A stretch of 64,000 nt of DNA, taken from MD308 sp051888795. Lineage in GTDB: Bacteria > Bacillota > Clostridia > Lachnospirales > Lachnospiraceae. The stretch lies in the NCBI GenBank assembly GCA_051888795.1, contig JBJFCD010000226.1, forward strand, positions 36,581 through 100,580, in the 5' to 3' direction. Positions within the stretch are counted from its first letter, which is position 1, and the number at the start of each line of letters is the position of its first letter. The notes under the pieces are model-generated. The model had not been told where the DNA came from and ran no database searches. It saw only the letters and a list, made by a program, of their open reading frames with translations. A program made the translations under genes and the position numbers. Below are positions 17,415 through 27,345 of this stretch, in pieces.

Positions 17415-18486
17415 CGCAGCTTCCATTCAAAAATTGGGACATACCGTAAAGCTGTATCGTATTTTTCATGAATGGGATGGATATGAAGCTTTGTTGGAAC
17501 AATATGGAATTGAGGTCGTGGACTTAGGACTTTCCAGGCATTTTAAAAAGCTGCCTCAAAGTGGGGTGGGATTTCGACTTTCCATGCTGATCTATTCTAT
17601 TTTTTCCTTTGGAAAATTAAAGCAAAACTGGAAGGATGAGAAGCCGGATGTGATTATTGCCAGTTTACTGGGATACCTGCCGCTTATGGTAAGACGGTAC
17701 GCAAAGCACAAACCGATCATGATCAATAGTGTGCAGGGGAGACCGCGGCTTCATCATGTAAGGAAAGCAATCTGGAAGATGCTATACGGAAGGTCTGATC
17801 TGATCATTACGCTTTCGGATGAGACGAGGGCGGAAATCCTTCAGAAGTTTTCTTTTCCTAAGGATAAGGTCGTACGTCTGGATAACCCTGTAATCGATGA
17901 GAATATTGACGAATTGGCAAAAGAACCTTTAGAGGATTCTGATTTAGGTGATGCTCCATTTGTTCTTGGCGTGGGAAGACTCACCAGACAAAAGGACTTT
18001 GGAACATTAATCTTAGCTTTTGCAAAAGTAAAGGAACGGTATCCGTACCATAAGCTGTTGATTTTAGGGGAAGGCGAGGATCGTAAGTCGTTAGAGGCAC
18101 TGATTGCGGAAAACAATCTGCAGGGAAGTGTCATCTTGAAGGGATTTGTAAAAAATCCATACAAGTATATGGCAAGGGCGGATGCGTTCGTATTGAGCTC
18201 TCTGTGGGAGGATGCAGGGCATGTGCTGTTGGAGGCTGCATATATGAAGGCTCCGATTGTCTCTACCAGATGCCCGAGCGGACAAGAAGAATTCTTAGGC
18301 TTCGGAAAGGGCGGCGAACTCTGTGAGGTTGGAAATGTAATGCAGATGGCAGAGTGTATCACAATGGTGCTCTCCGGGGATAATCATGATAAGCGGGAAT
18401 GGGCATATCAAAAATCTTTGAATTTTAAAAGCGAAGTGCATGGAGAGAAGTTGAATCAGCTACTGCAGGGGTTGCAAAACGATTAG
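17350..18486 (+). CDS. glycosyltransferase family 4
   Basis: The start is taken at 17350 (MNVYYWTPYMGNVGT), matching the normal beginning of this family; an ATG at 17332 adds six unlikely residues. The 378-residue protein has the GVGRLTRQKDF motif and the donor-binding EDAGHVLLEAA. It closely resembles the GT4 just upstream in organisation, and the genes overlap, so the two probably add consecutive sugars. Confidence 0.88.
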   Translation: MNVYYWTPYMGNVGTIKATINSAASIQKLGHTVKLYRIFHEWDGYEALLEQYGIEVVDLGLSRHFKKLPQSGVGFRLSMLIYSIFSFGKLKQNWKDEKPDVIIASLLGYLPLMVRRYAKHKPIMINSVQGRPRLHHVRKAIWKMLYGRSDLIITLSDETRAEILQKFSFPKDKVVRLDNPVIDENIDELAKEPLEDSDLGDAPFVLGVGRLTRQKDFGTLILAFAKVKERYPYHKLLILGEGEDRKSLEALIAENNLQGSVILKGFVKNPYKYMARADAFVLSSLWEDAGHVLLEAAYMKAPIVSTRCPSGQEEFLGFGKGGELCEVGNVMQMAECITMVLSGDNHDKREWAYQKSLNFKSEVHGEKLNQLLQGLQND

Positions 18487-18498
18487 GAGGATCAGGTT

Positions 18499-19701
18499 AT
18501 GTACGATGAGTTGTACGTCAAAATGGATCGGGAGAATAACAGAGAGTTCATTTTGAAAAGCTTTGAGGCGCGTACCCATAAGCTATCCATGAAAGAGAAA
18601 ATCATCTATCATGGAAATGTGTGGGCATTGCCCTTTGGATATGATAAAAAGAAAAAGACGATTGCAATTTATGGGGATCGTCTGGGATATATGGTAGAGT
18701 CTTTGGCGAAAGAATACAATATTCTGGCAATCGGAAGATTTTCGAATACGGACTTTAAAAAATTCTGGAAGATGGGAATCCATTCTGTTATGTATCAGAG
18801 ATGGAATCGAAATATTGCAGAAGGTTACATAAATGAGGATGCTGCAATTGTCGAGAAGACGATTGGAGAGATAGAAGCCATCTTTCGAAGATGTAAAGTG
18901 GAATTCTTAATCGTTACAGATTTGTATGTTTCCATTCAAAGAGCGTTATGTATAGCTGCCCATAACGTAGGGATACCCGTTGCGTATTATGAACATACTA
19001 GCATATATGAAGAGAGAGTGGATGAGGAACTCTACAAATTCCAGGTGGAATATGGGAAAAAGTTTACCGATTATTATTGGTTCTGGGGAGAGCGTAACAG
19101 ACAATACAGTATTGGGTTAAATATCGCAAATGAGGATAATTCTTATGTAATCGGCTATCCATACAGAATTCAAAATAACGCTGTGGAAAAACAGCCAACG
19201 ATTCTGATGGCGGGGGATGCTGCCATTCATTGGACCGATCATGGAGAAGATTTCTATAAGATGGTGGAGCATATTTACGAATACTGCAAAGCTCATAATA
19301 TTGAGTTTACCTATCGCCCGCATCCGAAGGAACTGAAGGACATGTACCGTGCAATTGCAAAAAAAGGAATGGTTCTTTCAAAGAATACACTGCAGGAGGA
19401 TCTGGACCGGAATCTGGTTGTGATTGGTGGAAGGACGACAGTTGTCTTAGAAGCCGGAATCTATGGTGATGTGGTATTTCAGGTGGTATGGGACGAGGAA
19501 ACGGTACGTCCAAATGTATTTGAGAATGCCTATATTCTGGAATATGATATGGATCAGATTACCGAACAACTGCAGAAGGCAGTAGATGGAACCCTGGGAC
19601 CAAAACCGATTGAGGAGTATAATTTGAAACTTACAGATGTAGCAAGTTCTGCAGCTGCGGCTATTGAGGCTGGAATCGCCAAATATAAGAATAGAAAATG
19701 A
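18499..19701 (+). CDS. putative surface-polysaccharide glycosyltransferase (polysialyl/CDP-glycerol transferase-like)
   Basis: The 400-residue protein has no signal or membrane helix. The C-terminal half shows FTYRPHPKE, a histidine-proline motif shared by capsule transferases and CDP-glycerol/polysialyl-type GT-B enzymes, then a GGRTTVVLEAGIYGD donor loop. AGGAGG lies upstream of the start. It may use the CMP- or CDP-activated donors encoded nearby, but this is inference. The gene overlaps the next by ATGA. Confidence 0.6.
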   Translation: MYDELYVKMDRENNREFILKSFEARTHKLSMKEKIIYHGNVWALPFGYDKKKKTIAIYGDRLGYMVESLAKEYNILAIGRFSNTDFKKFWKMGIHSVMYQRWNRNIAEGYINEDAAIVEKTIGEIEAIFRRCKVEFLIVTDLYVSIQRALCIAAHNVGIPVAYYEHTSIYEERVDEELYKFQVEYGKKFTDYYWFWGERNRQYSIGLNIANEDNSYVIGYPYRIQNNAVEKQPTILMAGDAAIHWTDHGEDFYKMVEHIYEYCKAHNIEFTYRPHPKELKDMYRAIAKKGMVLSKNTLQEDLDRNLVVIGGRTTVVLEAGIYGDVVFQVVWDEETVRPNVFENAYILEYDMDQITEQLQKAVDGTLGPKPIEEYNLKLTDVASSAAAAIEAGIAKYKNRK

Positions 19702-20582
19702 CAATTAGTGTTATCGTAATCACGTACAAACGTCTCGAGGAATTGAAAGAATCTATCCAAAGGCTTCTCGAAGAGCAGGATGATTTTGATGAGCTGATTT
19801 TGGTGGATAATCATTCGGAGGATGGAACAAAAGAATATGGACAGGAGCTTGCCGGGACGAATGATAAAGTGCGATTTTTCCCAATGCAGGAGAATCTGGG
19901 AGTCGCAGGCGGAAGAAATTATGCAATCCGGCAGGCTGCCGGGGACATCTTAGTTTTTTTGGATGATGATGCAGTATTTGAGGAAAAGGGGTATTTTGCG
20001 GCTATTCGAAGAAAGCTGACAGAAAATCCGAAGCTTGGAGCATTGGCGTTTCGAATCATCAATTTTTATTCAAAAGAGATGCGAACCGAAGAGATTCCCT
20101 TTACAAATAAAAAACTGGACATGAATGTGGAACGGCTTACCTCCATGTACATTGGGGCGGGACATGCCATCCGAAAAACGGTCATTGATCAGTGCGGATT
20201 GTATCCGGAGGATTATTTTTACGGAGTTGAGGAACTGGATTTAAGCTTTCGAATCATAGGAGCTTCCTATCAGATTCTGTATTTCCCTACGGTAAGGGTT
20301 CTTCATAAGCAGGCAATTACCGGACGGGTAACCAATCAGGAAAAGTGGATACGGTCTTATCGCAACCGGATGCTGACGGCGTACCGTTATCTCGGCCTGA
20401 ACTATCAGTTGGGACTTGGTATTCTTTTATTTGCTAAAATTGCCATAAAAAGCAGAAGCATTTCGGCTCCCGTCAAGGGGCTTATAAGGTTTGCCAAGGA
20501 TCGAAGACATACAAAGAAACAGCGGATAAATAAAGCCGCAATAAGGTATATGAAAGAAAATTACGGACGTTTGTGGATATGA
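19698..20582 (+). CDS. glycosyltransferase family 2
   Basis: The 294-residue GT-A enzyme shows VIVITYKR, the VDNHSEDGT nucleotide-sugar loop and the metal-binding LDDDAVF motif. The C-terminal part has the basic, amphipathic helices of rhamnosyl- or galactosyl-type family 2 members. It starts inside the stop of the gene before it (ATGA), showing translational coupling. Confidence 0.9.
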   Translation: MTISVIVITYKRLEELKESIQRLLEEQDDFDELILVDNHSEDGTKEYGQELAGTNDKVRFFPMQENLGVAGGRNYAIRQAAGDILVFLDDDAVFEEKGYFAAIRRKLTENPKLGALAFRIINFYSKEMRTEEIPFTNKKLDMNVERLTSMYIGAGHAIRKTVIDQCGLYPEDYFYGVEELDLSFRIIGASYQILYFPTVRVLHKQAITGRVTNQEKWIRSYRNRMLTAYRYLGLNYQLGLGILLFAKIAIKSRSISAPVKGLIRFAKDRRHTKKQRINKAAIRYMKENYGRLWI

Positions 20583-21691
20583 AAAAACTGATCTATGTGT
20601 CAAATGCCAATATACCTTCCAACAGTGCAAGCAGTGTACACATTATGAAAATGTGTGAGGCATTCAAGGTAAACGGCGTGGACATCACACTGGTGATTCC
20701 AAATCATTACAATAAAAAAGAGTATTCTTCAACGGATATCTTTGATTTTTATGGGATACGGGAGCGATTCCCTGTAAAGCGGATCAAGCCCATTCAAAAG
20801 AATGTGAAGGGAATACGGGAGATTGTATATTCTGTGTGGGCAGTATTATATGCCATCGCAAAAAGACCGGATGCAATTATGACACGAAAGATCATGGCTG
20901 CCAGAATTGCTGCATTTTTACATTTTCCTTATGTGCTTGAGCTTCATTCTGCTACAGAACCAACCCACTATTCCTTGAAAAAAACGCTGCAGTCAAAGTA
21001 TATGAAGAAGTTGATTGTAATTTCCGGTGCGTTAAAGGACTATGTGATTCAAAAGTATGGAATCGACCCGGAGAACATTTTGGTTCTGCATGATGCGGTA
21101 AATCTGGACGCCTATGAAAAACTGGATACAAAGCTTGAACTAAATAGAGAAAAGTTAAGGATTGCTTATTTTGGCAGTCTTTTTCCGGGAAAGGGAATTG
21201 AGACGATGATCCGGATGGCAGCAGCAGATCGGAAGAATGTCTATGATATATACGGAGAAAGAGGCCCGATCGAAAAGTGGAAGGAGCTGGCGAAGGAGAT
21301 TCAATCTACGGTATGCTTCAAAGGACAGATCGCAAATGCAAAGGTGCCGGAAACCCTGATACAGTACGATGTTGTTCTGATGCCGTACAGCAACAAAGTG
21401 GAAGTATATGGGGAAGATTTGACAAATTGGATGTCACCCCTTAAAATGTTCGAATACATGGCAAGCGGTAGAGTGATTGTATCCTCGGATATGCCGGTTA
21501 TTCGGGAAATATTGACCGATCATGTGAATGCATATCTGGTAAAGCCGGACTGTGTAGATGCGTGGGTCGCTGCAATAGAGGAAATCTCCGGGAATAAGGA
21601 AAATGCCATTAATTGCGCAGAATGTGCGAAACAAAAAGTAAAGGAATATACATGGACACTTCGAGCTGCAAAGGTAAGTGAATGTATATAA
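20579..21691 (+). CDS. glycosyltransferase family 4
   Basis: The start is taken at 20579, in an ATGA overlap with the preceding stop; an in-frame ATG two codons earlier is also possible. The 370-residue protein has a GT-B layout with AYFGSLFPGKGIETMI and the KMFEYMASGRVIVSSDMPVI donor-binding region (E-x7-type helix ending). It belongs with the lipid-linked glycan assembly genes. Confidence 0.87.
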   Translation: MKKLIYVSNANIPSNSASSVHIMKMCEAFKVNGVDITLVIPNHYNKKEYSSTDIFDFYGIRERFPVKRIKPIQKNVKGIREIVYSVWAVLYAIAKRPDAIMTRKIMAARIAAFLHFPYVLELHSATEPTHYSLKKTLQSKYMKKLIVISGALKDYVIQKYGIDPENILVLHDAVNLDAYEKLDTKLELNREKLRIAYFGSLFPGKGIETMIRMAAADRKNVYDIYGERGPIEKWKELAKEIQSTVCFKGQIANAKVPETLIQYDVVLMPYSNKVEVYGEDLTNWMSPLKMFEYMASGRVIVSSDMPVIREILTDHVNAYLVKPDCVDAWVAAIEEISGNKENAINCAECAKQKVKEYTWTLRAAKVSECI

Positions 21692-21703
21692 CAGGAACAG
21701 TAA

Positions 21704-23440
21704 ATGATGGAACGAATCAGAAAGTGTAAACTGTTTTTTGGAGAAAAAGCGAATATTCGAATTACCATATTATTTTTGCTACCGCTCATGGTTTCCGTTT
21801 TTGAGACATTCGGAATATCGGCAATAGCTTCTTATGTTACGCTGATACTGGATGAGTCTTCTCTGGAGACCTCATGGTGGATGAAAGCACTCTACGATAT
21901 GGGAAACTATAGCAGATACAGCGATTTTGTCCTTTTTACAGCATTTGCTCTCATCCTGTTTTATGTGGTAAAGACGGTATTTCTTATAGTAGCAACCCAG
22001 ATTCAGACCATTATCGTGAAGCATGCTACTCAGGAAACGGCTTCTAAAGTCCTTAAAATTATAGAAAAACGACCTTATGAGTATTTTACAAAAGTCAATG
22101 TGGCGGAAATCATTCGAATTGCAAACGATGATGTGGCCCGGTCCATGGATTATGTCACCATGGTACTGGACTTGTTTAAAGAGGCGTTAGTTAGTGCTTT
22201 TATTTTGATTTTTTTACTGATTCAGGATACACAGATGACACTTTTTATTCTGGGATTTTTAGGAATCTGTATGGTAGCGTTACGATTGGTAACAAAGCGC
22301 AAAGTGGCAATTCTTGGAAAAATGAATCAGCTTCTTACCAAAGACAAAATTAAATGGTTGAACCAGACCATATATGGAATAAAGGATATTAAAATCGGGC
22401 AGACAGAGGATTTCTTCTCCGATGAGTTTGATGACGCAAACAAACGTGCCACCAAGCTGAATATCCGCTATACGTTTTGGTTGAACAGTCCTGCCTATGT
22501 CATTGAAATGATTGTGATGGTATGCATTCTGTTCTATATTATTGTTATGATTAAAGCAGGAACTTCTTATGCATCCCTTGTGCCGACGATGACTACCTTT
22601 GCCCTTGCAGCAGTACGTTTACTTCCTGCCTGCAATCGTATATCCAGTTTTCTTACAAGGATTACATATCGCCGCTATTCGGTAGATGTCCTGTATGGTA
22701 TTCTGGTACATCCGGAAGAATCGGAAGAAAAGCGCGATAATAAGCAGATCACGATGGAAGAGGGAATTACTTTTTCTGATGTTTCTTTCAGGTATGAAGG
22801 AACAGAGAGAAAGATCATGGATCATGTAAATGTCAAGATTGAGACCGGAAAGGCGATTGGTATCATGGGACCTTCCGGAGCAGGAAAGACGACTTTCGTG
22901 GATCTTTTACTGGGATTATTGGAACCGCAGGAGGGAACAATTACTGCGGATGGCATAAATATCAAGGATGGATATTCCAGCTATCTGGATCATATTTCTT
23001 ATATTCCACAGACCATTTTTCTGATCGATGATACTATTCGAAATAATGTTGCCTTTGGCATTCCCAAAGAGGAAGTATCGGATGAGAAGGTAATGAGGGC
23101 ATTGGAGGATGCACAGCTGGACGAGTATGTAAAAAGCCTTCCGGATGGTCTGGACACCATTGTCGGAGAGCGTGGAATCCGCATCTCCGGAGGACAAAGA
23201 CAGAGAATTGGAATCGCAAGGGCACTGTATAAGAATCCGTCCCTTTTGGTATTGGATGAGGCAACTTCTGCGCTGGACAATGAGACTGAGGCTGCAATTA
23301 TGGAATCCATCAATCATTTGAAGGGTAGAAAAACTATGGTAATTATCGCCCACAGGTTATCTACCATTGCAGATTGTGATATAATCTATCGTGTAAAAGA
23401 CGGCAAGGTCGAGCCGACAAAATTGGATGAAGTAGAATGA
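21704..23440 (+). CDS. ABC transporter, PglK-type lipid-linked oligosaccharide flippase (first copy)
   Basis: The 578-residue half-transporter combines about six membrane helices (residues 20-320) with an ATPase domain. Walker A GPSGAGKTT begins near residue 389, followed by ISGGQRQR and LLVLDEATSALD. The membrane part resembles PglK of Campylobacter, which flips undecaprenyl-diphosphate-linked glycan. It lies between glycosyltransferases, so flipping of the local glycan is the likely job. A paralogue sits at 35615. The next gene overlaps by ATGA. Confidence 0.87.
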   Translation: MMERIRKCKLFFGEKANIRITILFLLPLMVSVFETFGISAIASYVTLILDESSLETSWWMKALYDMGNYSRYSDFVLFTAFALILFYVVKTVFLIVATQIQTIIVKHATQETASKVLKIIEKRPYEYFTKVNVAEIIRIANDDVARSMDYVTMVLDLFKEALVSAFILIFLLIQDTQMTLFILGFLGICMVALRLVTKRKVAILGKMNQLLTKDKIKWLNQTIYGIKDIKIGQTEDFFSDEFDDANKRATKLNIRYTFWLNSPAYVIEMIVMVCILFYIIVMIKAGTSYASLVPTMTTFALAAVRLLPACNRISSFLTRITYRRYSVDVLYGILVHPEESEEKRDNKQITMEEGITFSDVSFRYEGTERKIMDHVNVKIETGKAIGIMGPSGAGKTTFVDLLLGLLEPQEGTITADGINIKDGYSSYLDHISYIPQTIFLIDDTIRNNVAFGIPKEEVSDEKVMRALEDAQLDEYVKSLPDGLDTIVGERGIRISGGQRQRIGIARALYKNPSLLVLDEATSALDNETEAAIMESINHLKGRKTMVIIAHRLSTIADCDIIYRVKDGKVEPTKLDEVE

Positions 23441-24555
23441 AAAAGTGGATGATTGATGCAAGAGATTTTATCCGGTCTCCGAAGTTGTGTTTGACGGAGA
23501 GGAAGACCATTCAAAATTTCTTTGCACAGACACCGGAAATTATGGATATTACCGGTGAAAAAATGAAAAAAGAAGATATCGACGTCTGGAAAAATGCTTT
23601 GCTTTATTATGCAATTTCCAGTCCGAGATTTGCAAAAAAAATCGCAGAGCAATTTTGCTGCTGCAGTGTGGTTCTTGAGAAAGAGAAGCAGTTTGAGGAT
23701 GCTTCCGATCCTATTTACCTGTGCGTGGTCAAAGATGATTTAAAGCGCATTCAGATGTCCTATGAGCACCATAAATCCATTGGTATAAAGAATTTTGTGT
23801 TCATCGATAACGGTTCCACAGACGGAACCTATGAATGGCTCATGGAGCAGGACGTCTGCGTCTGCCGCACTATGGACAAGTTCATCATGTGGGCAAAGGT
23901 GGCATGGATCAGCAAGGTAATCAATTATTTTGGATTTGAACGGTGGTATCTGATCTTAGATTCCGACGAATTATTTGCATATCCGGGAATGGAAGAACAG
24001 CCGATTACAGAATATGTGAAGTATTTGAAGCAGCATGGATATGAACGTGCTTTTTCCTTTATGCTGGATATGTATTCGAAGGAAGCAATATTCGAGGGTG
24101 ATTCCGGAGAAGATATAAAGGAAGCATATCGGTATTTTGATACAGACACCTACAAGCTGGGCAGCTGTATGCACTACCAGAAAATTGTTGGCGGTCCGAG
24201 AGAGCGACTTTTGACGGATGAAAACCGAATGGAGATGCTTCAGAATAAGTATCCCCTGGTATTCTATCGGAAAGGGGATATCTATCGTTACCATTATGTA
24301 TCTCCATTTGAGAAAAACTTTGGAATGCCCTGTACCAGCGCTCTGTTACACTACAAATTTTTGAATGGTGATTTGGAAAAATACAAGAAAATTGCTGCAG
24401 ATGGAAATTATGCACAGGGCAGCCAGCTTTATAAAAAGACGTTACATGCGTTAGAAGGCAAGGATAAATTCTCATTCTATTCAAATCATTCAGCTGCTTA
24501 TGATACGTCAGAAGATTTGCTTAGGTGTGAGATGATAAATGATTGGAGGAAATAA
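23437..24555 (+). CDS. glycosyltransferase family 2-like (Glyco_tranf_2_4 type)
   Basis: The 372-residue protein has a 100-residue N-terminal extension and then a GT-A core with YEHHKSIGIKNFVFIDNGS, DGTYEWL and LILDSDELF. These are typical of the proteins that resemble family 92 or family 2 transferases in bacterial capsule loci. No membrane helices. A good RBS-to-gene junction follows, with rfbF starting directly after its stop. Confidence 0.82.
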   Translation: MKKWMIDARDFIRSPKLCLTERKTIQNFFAQTPEIMDITGEKMKKEDIDVWKNALLYYAISSPRFAKKIAEQFCCCSVVLEKEKQFEDASDPIYLCVVKDDLKRIQMSYEHHKSIGIKNFVFIDNGSTDGTYEWLMEQDVCVCRTMDKFIMWAKVAWISKVINYFGFERWYLILDSDELFAYPGMEEQPITEYVKYLKQHGYERAFSFMLDMYSKEAIFEGDSGEDIKEAYRYFDTDTYKLGSCMHYQKIVGGPRERLLTDENRMEMLQNKYPLVFYRKGDIYRYHYVSPFEKNFGMPCTSALLHYKFLNGDLEKYKKIAADGNYAQGSQLYKKTLHALEGKDKFSFYSNHSAAYDTSEDLLRCEMINDWRK

Positions 24556-25335
24556 ATGAAGGTTGTAATTTTAGCAGGAGGTTATGGAACCCGTATCTCC
24601 GAGGAAAGCATGACGAAACCAAAGCCAATGATTGAAATTAACGGAAAACCGATTCTTTGGCATATTATGAAGGAATATTCTTACTATGGGTTCAATGAGT
24701 TTATTATCTGTGCAGGCTACAAGCAGCATGTAATCAAGGAATTTTTTGCCAATTACTACCTGCACCGTTCCGACATTACCTTTGATTTTACTGCGGAAAA
24801 TTCCATGACCATTCATAACAATGTTGCCGAGCCATGGAAGGTTACCATTATTGATACAGGACTGGATACACTGACCGGTGGAAGAATTAAGCGGGTAAAG
24901 GACTATATTGGAGATGAGACCTTTATGCTTACCTATGGAGATGGTGTGTGTGATGTGGATATCAATAAGGTGTTAGAGTTCCATCGGGCGAAGGGGAAGC
25001 TTGCAACGATGACTGCGGTACAGCCGGGAGGTCGTTTTGGCACCCTTGAGATTGGAAAGGATAATACCATTGACCGGTTCGCTGAGAAGAGAAAAGAGGA
25101 CGGCGGATGGATCAACGGCGGATATATGGTGTTGGAGCCCCGGGTCATCGACTATATCGAGGGAGATAAGACAACCTTTGAAAGAGAGCCATTAGAGCGC
25201 CTCTCTAAGGAGGGACAGCTGGTGGCATACAAATACGATGGCTTCTGGCAGTGTATGGATACTATGAAGGACAAGATGTATCTGGAAGAATTGCTTTCGG
25301 AAGGAAAAGCACCATGGAAAGTGTGGGAAAACTAA
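24556..25335 (+). CDS. rfbF: glucose-1-phosphate cytidylyltransferase
   Basis: The 259-residue enzyme converts glucose-1-phosphate and CTP to CDP-glucose. It shows the nucleotidyltransferase start LAGGYGTRISEESMTKPKPM, WHIMKEYSYYGFNEF, TYGDGVCDVD and the WQCMDTMKDK block, all characteristic of RfbF/DdhA. Length fits the family. GGAGG precedes the ATG. rfbG follows with a TAATG overlap, giving the first two steps of CDP-deoxysugar synthesis. Confidence 0.95.
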   Translation: MKVVILAGGYGTRISEESMTKPKPMIEINGKPILWHIMKEYSYYGFNEFIICAGYKQHVIKEFFANYYLHRSDITFDFTAENSMTIHNNVAEPWKVTIIDTGLDTLTGGRIKRVKDYIGDETFMLTYGDGVCDVDINKVLEFHRAKGKLATMTAVQPGGRFGTLEIGKDNTIDRFAEKRKEDGGWINGGYMVLEPRVIDYIEGDKTTFEREPLERLSKEGQLVAYKYDGFWQCMDTMKDKMYLEELLSEGKAPWKVWEN

Positions 25336-26387
25336 TGGATTTATCATTTTATAATGGAAAAACAGTTCTTGTGACGGGGCATACAGGATTTAAGGGAACC
25401 TGGATGTGCGAGGTGCTGAAAATGCAGGGGGCAAGGGTGATTGGATATGCATTAGCCGCTCCAACAAAACCAAGCCTTTTTGATATGACAAACATGGCAG
25501 AGAAAATGGTTTCCGTTGATGGGGATATCCGTGATCTTGCCCATCTGAATCAGGTGTTTGATGAGTACCAGCCTGAAATCGTCATTCATATGGCTGCACA
25601 GCCCATTGTCCGTGAGAGTTATGTAAATCCGGTATATACCTATGATACGAACGTAATGGGAACCGTAAATATTCTTGAAGCAGTAAGGCTTCATCCAAGT
25701 GTAAAGTCCTTTGTGAATGTTACAACGGATAAGGTATACCGGAACAATGAGTGGGAGTGGGGATACCGAGAGAATGATGTGCTGGACGGATATGATCCCT
25801 ATTCGAACTCCAAGTCCTGCTCAGAGCTTGTTACAAGCTCTTATGTGAAATCTTTTTTTACAGATGCAGATGTGGCAATTTCCACCTGCCGTGCCGGTAA
25901 CGTCATCGGCGGAGGAGATTTTGCAAAGGATCGGATTATCCCGGACTGTGTGCGGGCAATGGAAGAAAAGCGTGAGATTATTGTAAGAAATCCATATTCT
26001 ACCAGACCGTATCAGCACGTATTGGAACCGGTATGTACGTATCTGCTTCTGGCAATGCTCCAGTATCAGGATAAAAAGCAGTATGCCGGAAGCTACAATG
26101 TCGGACCGGATGACTGTGATTGTGTAACCACCGGAGAACTGGTGGATTTATTCTGCAAATTCTGGGGGGATGAGGCTTCCTGGAAGGATGTGTCAGAGAA
26201 GAATGCACCCCATGAGGCCGGTTTCTTGAAACTGGATTGTTCAAAAATCAAGCGGGTGCTGGGATGGAAACCGAAGTGGCATATCTGTGAAACCATTGAA
26301 CATACGGTTGCCTGGAGTAAGGTCTATCTTGCCGATGGTGATATCAAGGCAGAGATGGATCGCCAGATTTTAGCATATCTGAAATAA
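25335..26387 (+). CDS. rfbG: CDP-glucose 4,6-dehydratase
   Basis: The start is set at 25335 (MDLSFYNGKTVLVTGHTG), where TAATG couples it to rfbF; longer in-frame starts lie inside rfbF. The 350-residue SDR enzyme has the NAD-binding TGHTGFKG, the MAAQPIVRESYVNP motif, and YDPYSNSKSCSE with the YxxxK-type catalytic block. It makes CDP-4-keto-6-deoxyglucose from the RfbF product. Confidence 0.95.
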   Translation: MDLSFYNGKTVLVTGHTGFKGTWMCEVLKMQGARVIGYALAAPTKPSLFDMTNMAEKMVSVDGDIRDLAHLNQVFDEYQPEIVIHMAAQPIVRESYVNPVYTYDTNVMGTVNILEAVRLHPSVKSFVNVTTDKVYRNNEWEWGYRENDVLDGYDPYSNSKSCSELVTSSYVKSFFTDADVAISTCRAGNVIGGGDFAKDRIIPDCVRAMEEKREIIVRNPYSTRPYQHVLEPVCTYLLLAMLQYQDKKQYAGSYNVGPDDCDCVTTGELVDLFCKFWGDEASWKDVSEKNAPHEAGFLKLDCSKIKRVLGWKPKWHICETIEHTVAWSKVYLADGDIKAEMDRQILAYLK

Positions 26388-26406
26388 GTGGAAAGAGGTC
26401 ATGTTG

Positions 26407-27333
26407 ATGAAGAAAGTAATGATATCCGGAGCCAATGGATTTGTCGGAAGTGCCCTGACAAGGGAATTGATTCAGAGCGGAATCGAAGTAATCGCCCTTG
26501 ATATGGAGGGACATAGTGATAATCTTCCCAAGAGTGAGCTGGTAACCTTTTATCCATTTTCATTGGATGATGCAGCTGCACTAAAGGAACAGTTAAAGGA
26601 CCCGGGGGCAGATACATTTTATCATTTTGCATGGGCCGGTTCCGCCGGACCTGCAAGAGCAGATACTTCCTTACAATTAAAAAACGCACAGTGGACCGTA
26701 GACTGTCTTCGTCTTGCGAAGGATCTGGGGTGTACTCGCTTTGTAAATGCAGGAAGCATCATGGAGCTTGAGACTATTAAGGCTGTATTTCAGGCCGAAA
26801 ATAAGCCGGGATTGGGATATATCTACGGAAGCGGAAAGCTGGTGGCCCATGCCATGTGTAAATCTGTTGCTGCAGATATCGGAATCGAGCTTGTCTGGGC
26901 GATGATTACGAATGCCTATGGTGTGGGAGAGCGCAGCCCACGAATGGTCAATACAACAATTCAGAAGTGCATCAAGGGTGAGCCGCCGCAGTTTACCGCC
27001 GGCACACAGAATTATGACTTTGTATATATTGATGATGTGGCAAGGGCATTCCGCCTGATCGGAGAGAAGGGAAAGCCCTTCTGCGAGTATTTAATCGGTT
27101 CCTCCCATGCAAAGCCTTTAAAGGAGTTCCTGCTTGAGATGAAGGCTGCAATTGCACCGGATCTGGATTTTATTTTTGGTGATATTCCTTTTACCGGCGT
27201 AAACCAGCCCTTGGAAGAGTTCGACTGCTCAAGGACAGAGGCGGATACCGGATTTAAAGCAGAAATCAGCTTTGCAGAGGGATGTCGCAGAACCCGGGAC
27301 TGGTGGGTTTCGATTTTAAATGAAGAGAAGTAA
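26407..27333 (+). CDS. NAD(P)-dependent sugar epimerase/reductase, probably for CDP-4-keto-6-deoxyhexose
   Basis: The start is set at 26407, 8 bases after AGAGG; the ATG at 26401 is only 2 bases away from that site. The 308-residue SDR protein has SGANGFVGSAL, a serine in NAGSIMELE and the YGSGK catalytic block. Its place directly after rfbFG and before an RmlC-like epimerase suggests it reduces the 4-keto group. No RfbH/DdhC-type PLP dehydratase is present, so the product should be a 6-deoxyhexose, not a 3,6-dideoxyhexose. Confidence 0.8.
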   Translation: MKKVMISGANGFVGSALTRELIQSGIEVIALDMEGHSDNLPKSELVTFYPFSLDDAAALKEQLKDPGADTFYHFAWAGSAGPARADTSLQLKNAQWTVDCLRLAKDLGCTRFVNAGSIMELETIKAVFQAENKPGLGYIYGSGKLVAHAMCKSVAADIGIELVWAMITNAYGVGERSPRMVNTTIQKCIKGEPPQFTAGTQNYDFVYIDDVARAFRLIGEKGKPFCEYLIGSSHAKPLKEFLLEMKAAIAPDLDFIFGDIPFTGVNQPLEEFDCSRTEADTGFKAEISFAEGCRRTRDWWVSILNEEK

Positions 27334-27345
27334 GGAGCAAGGGGT

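Noticed and set aside
17841..18362. 173-residue antisense frame
   Set aside because: It lies fully within a clear GT4 gene, has no RBS and a composition of mirrored codons.
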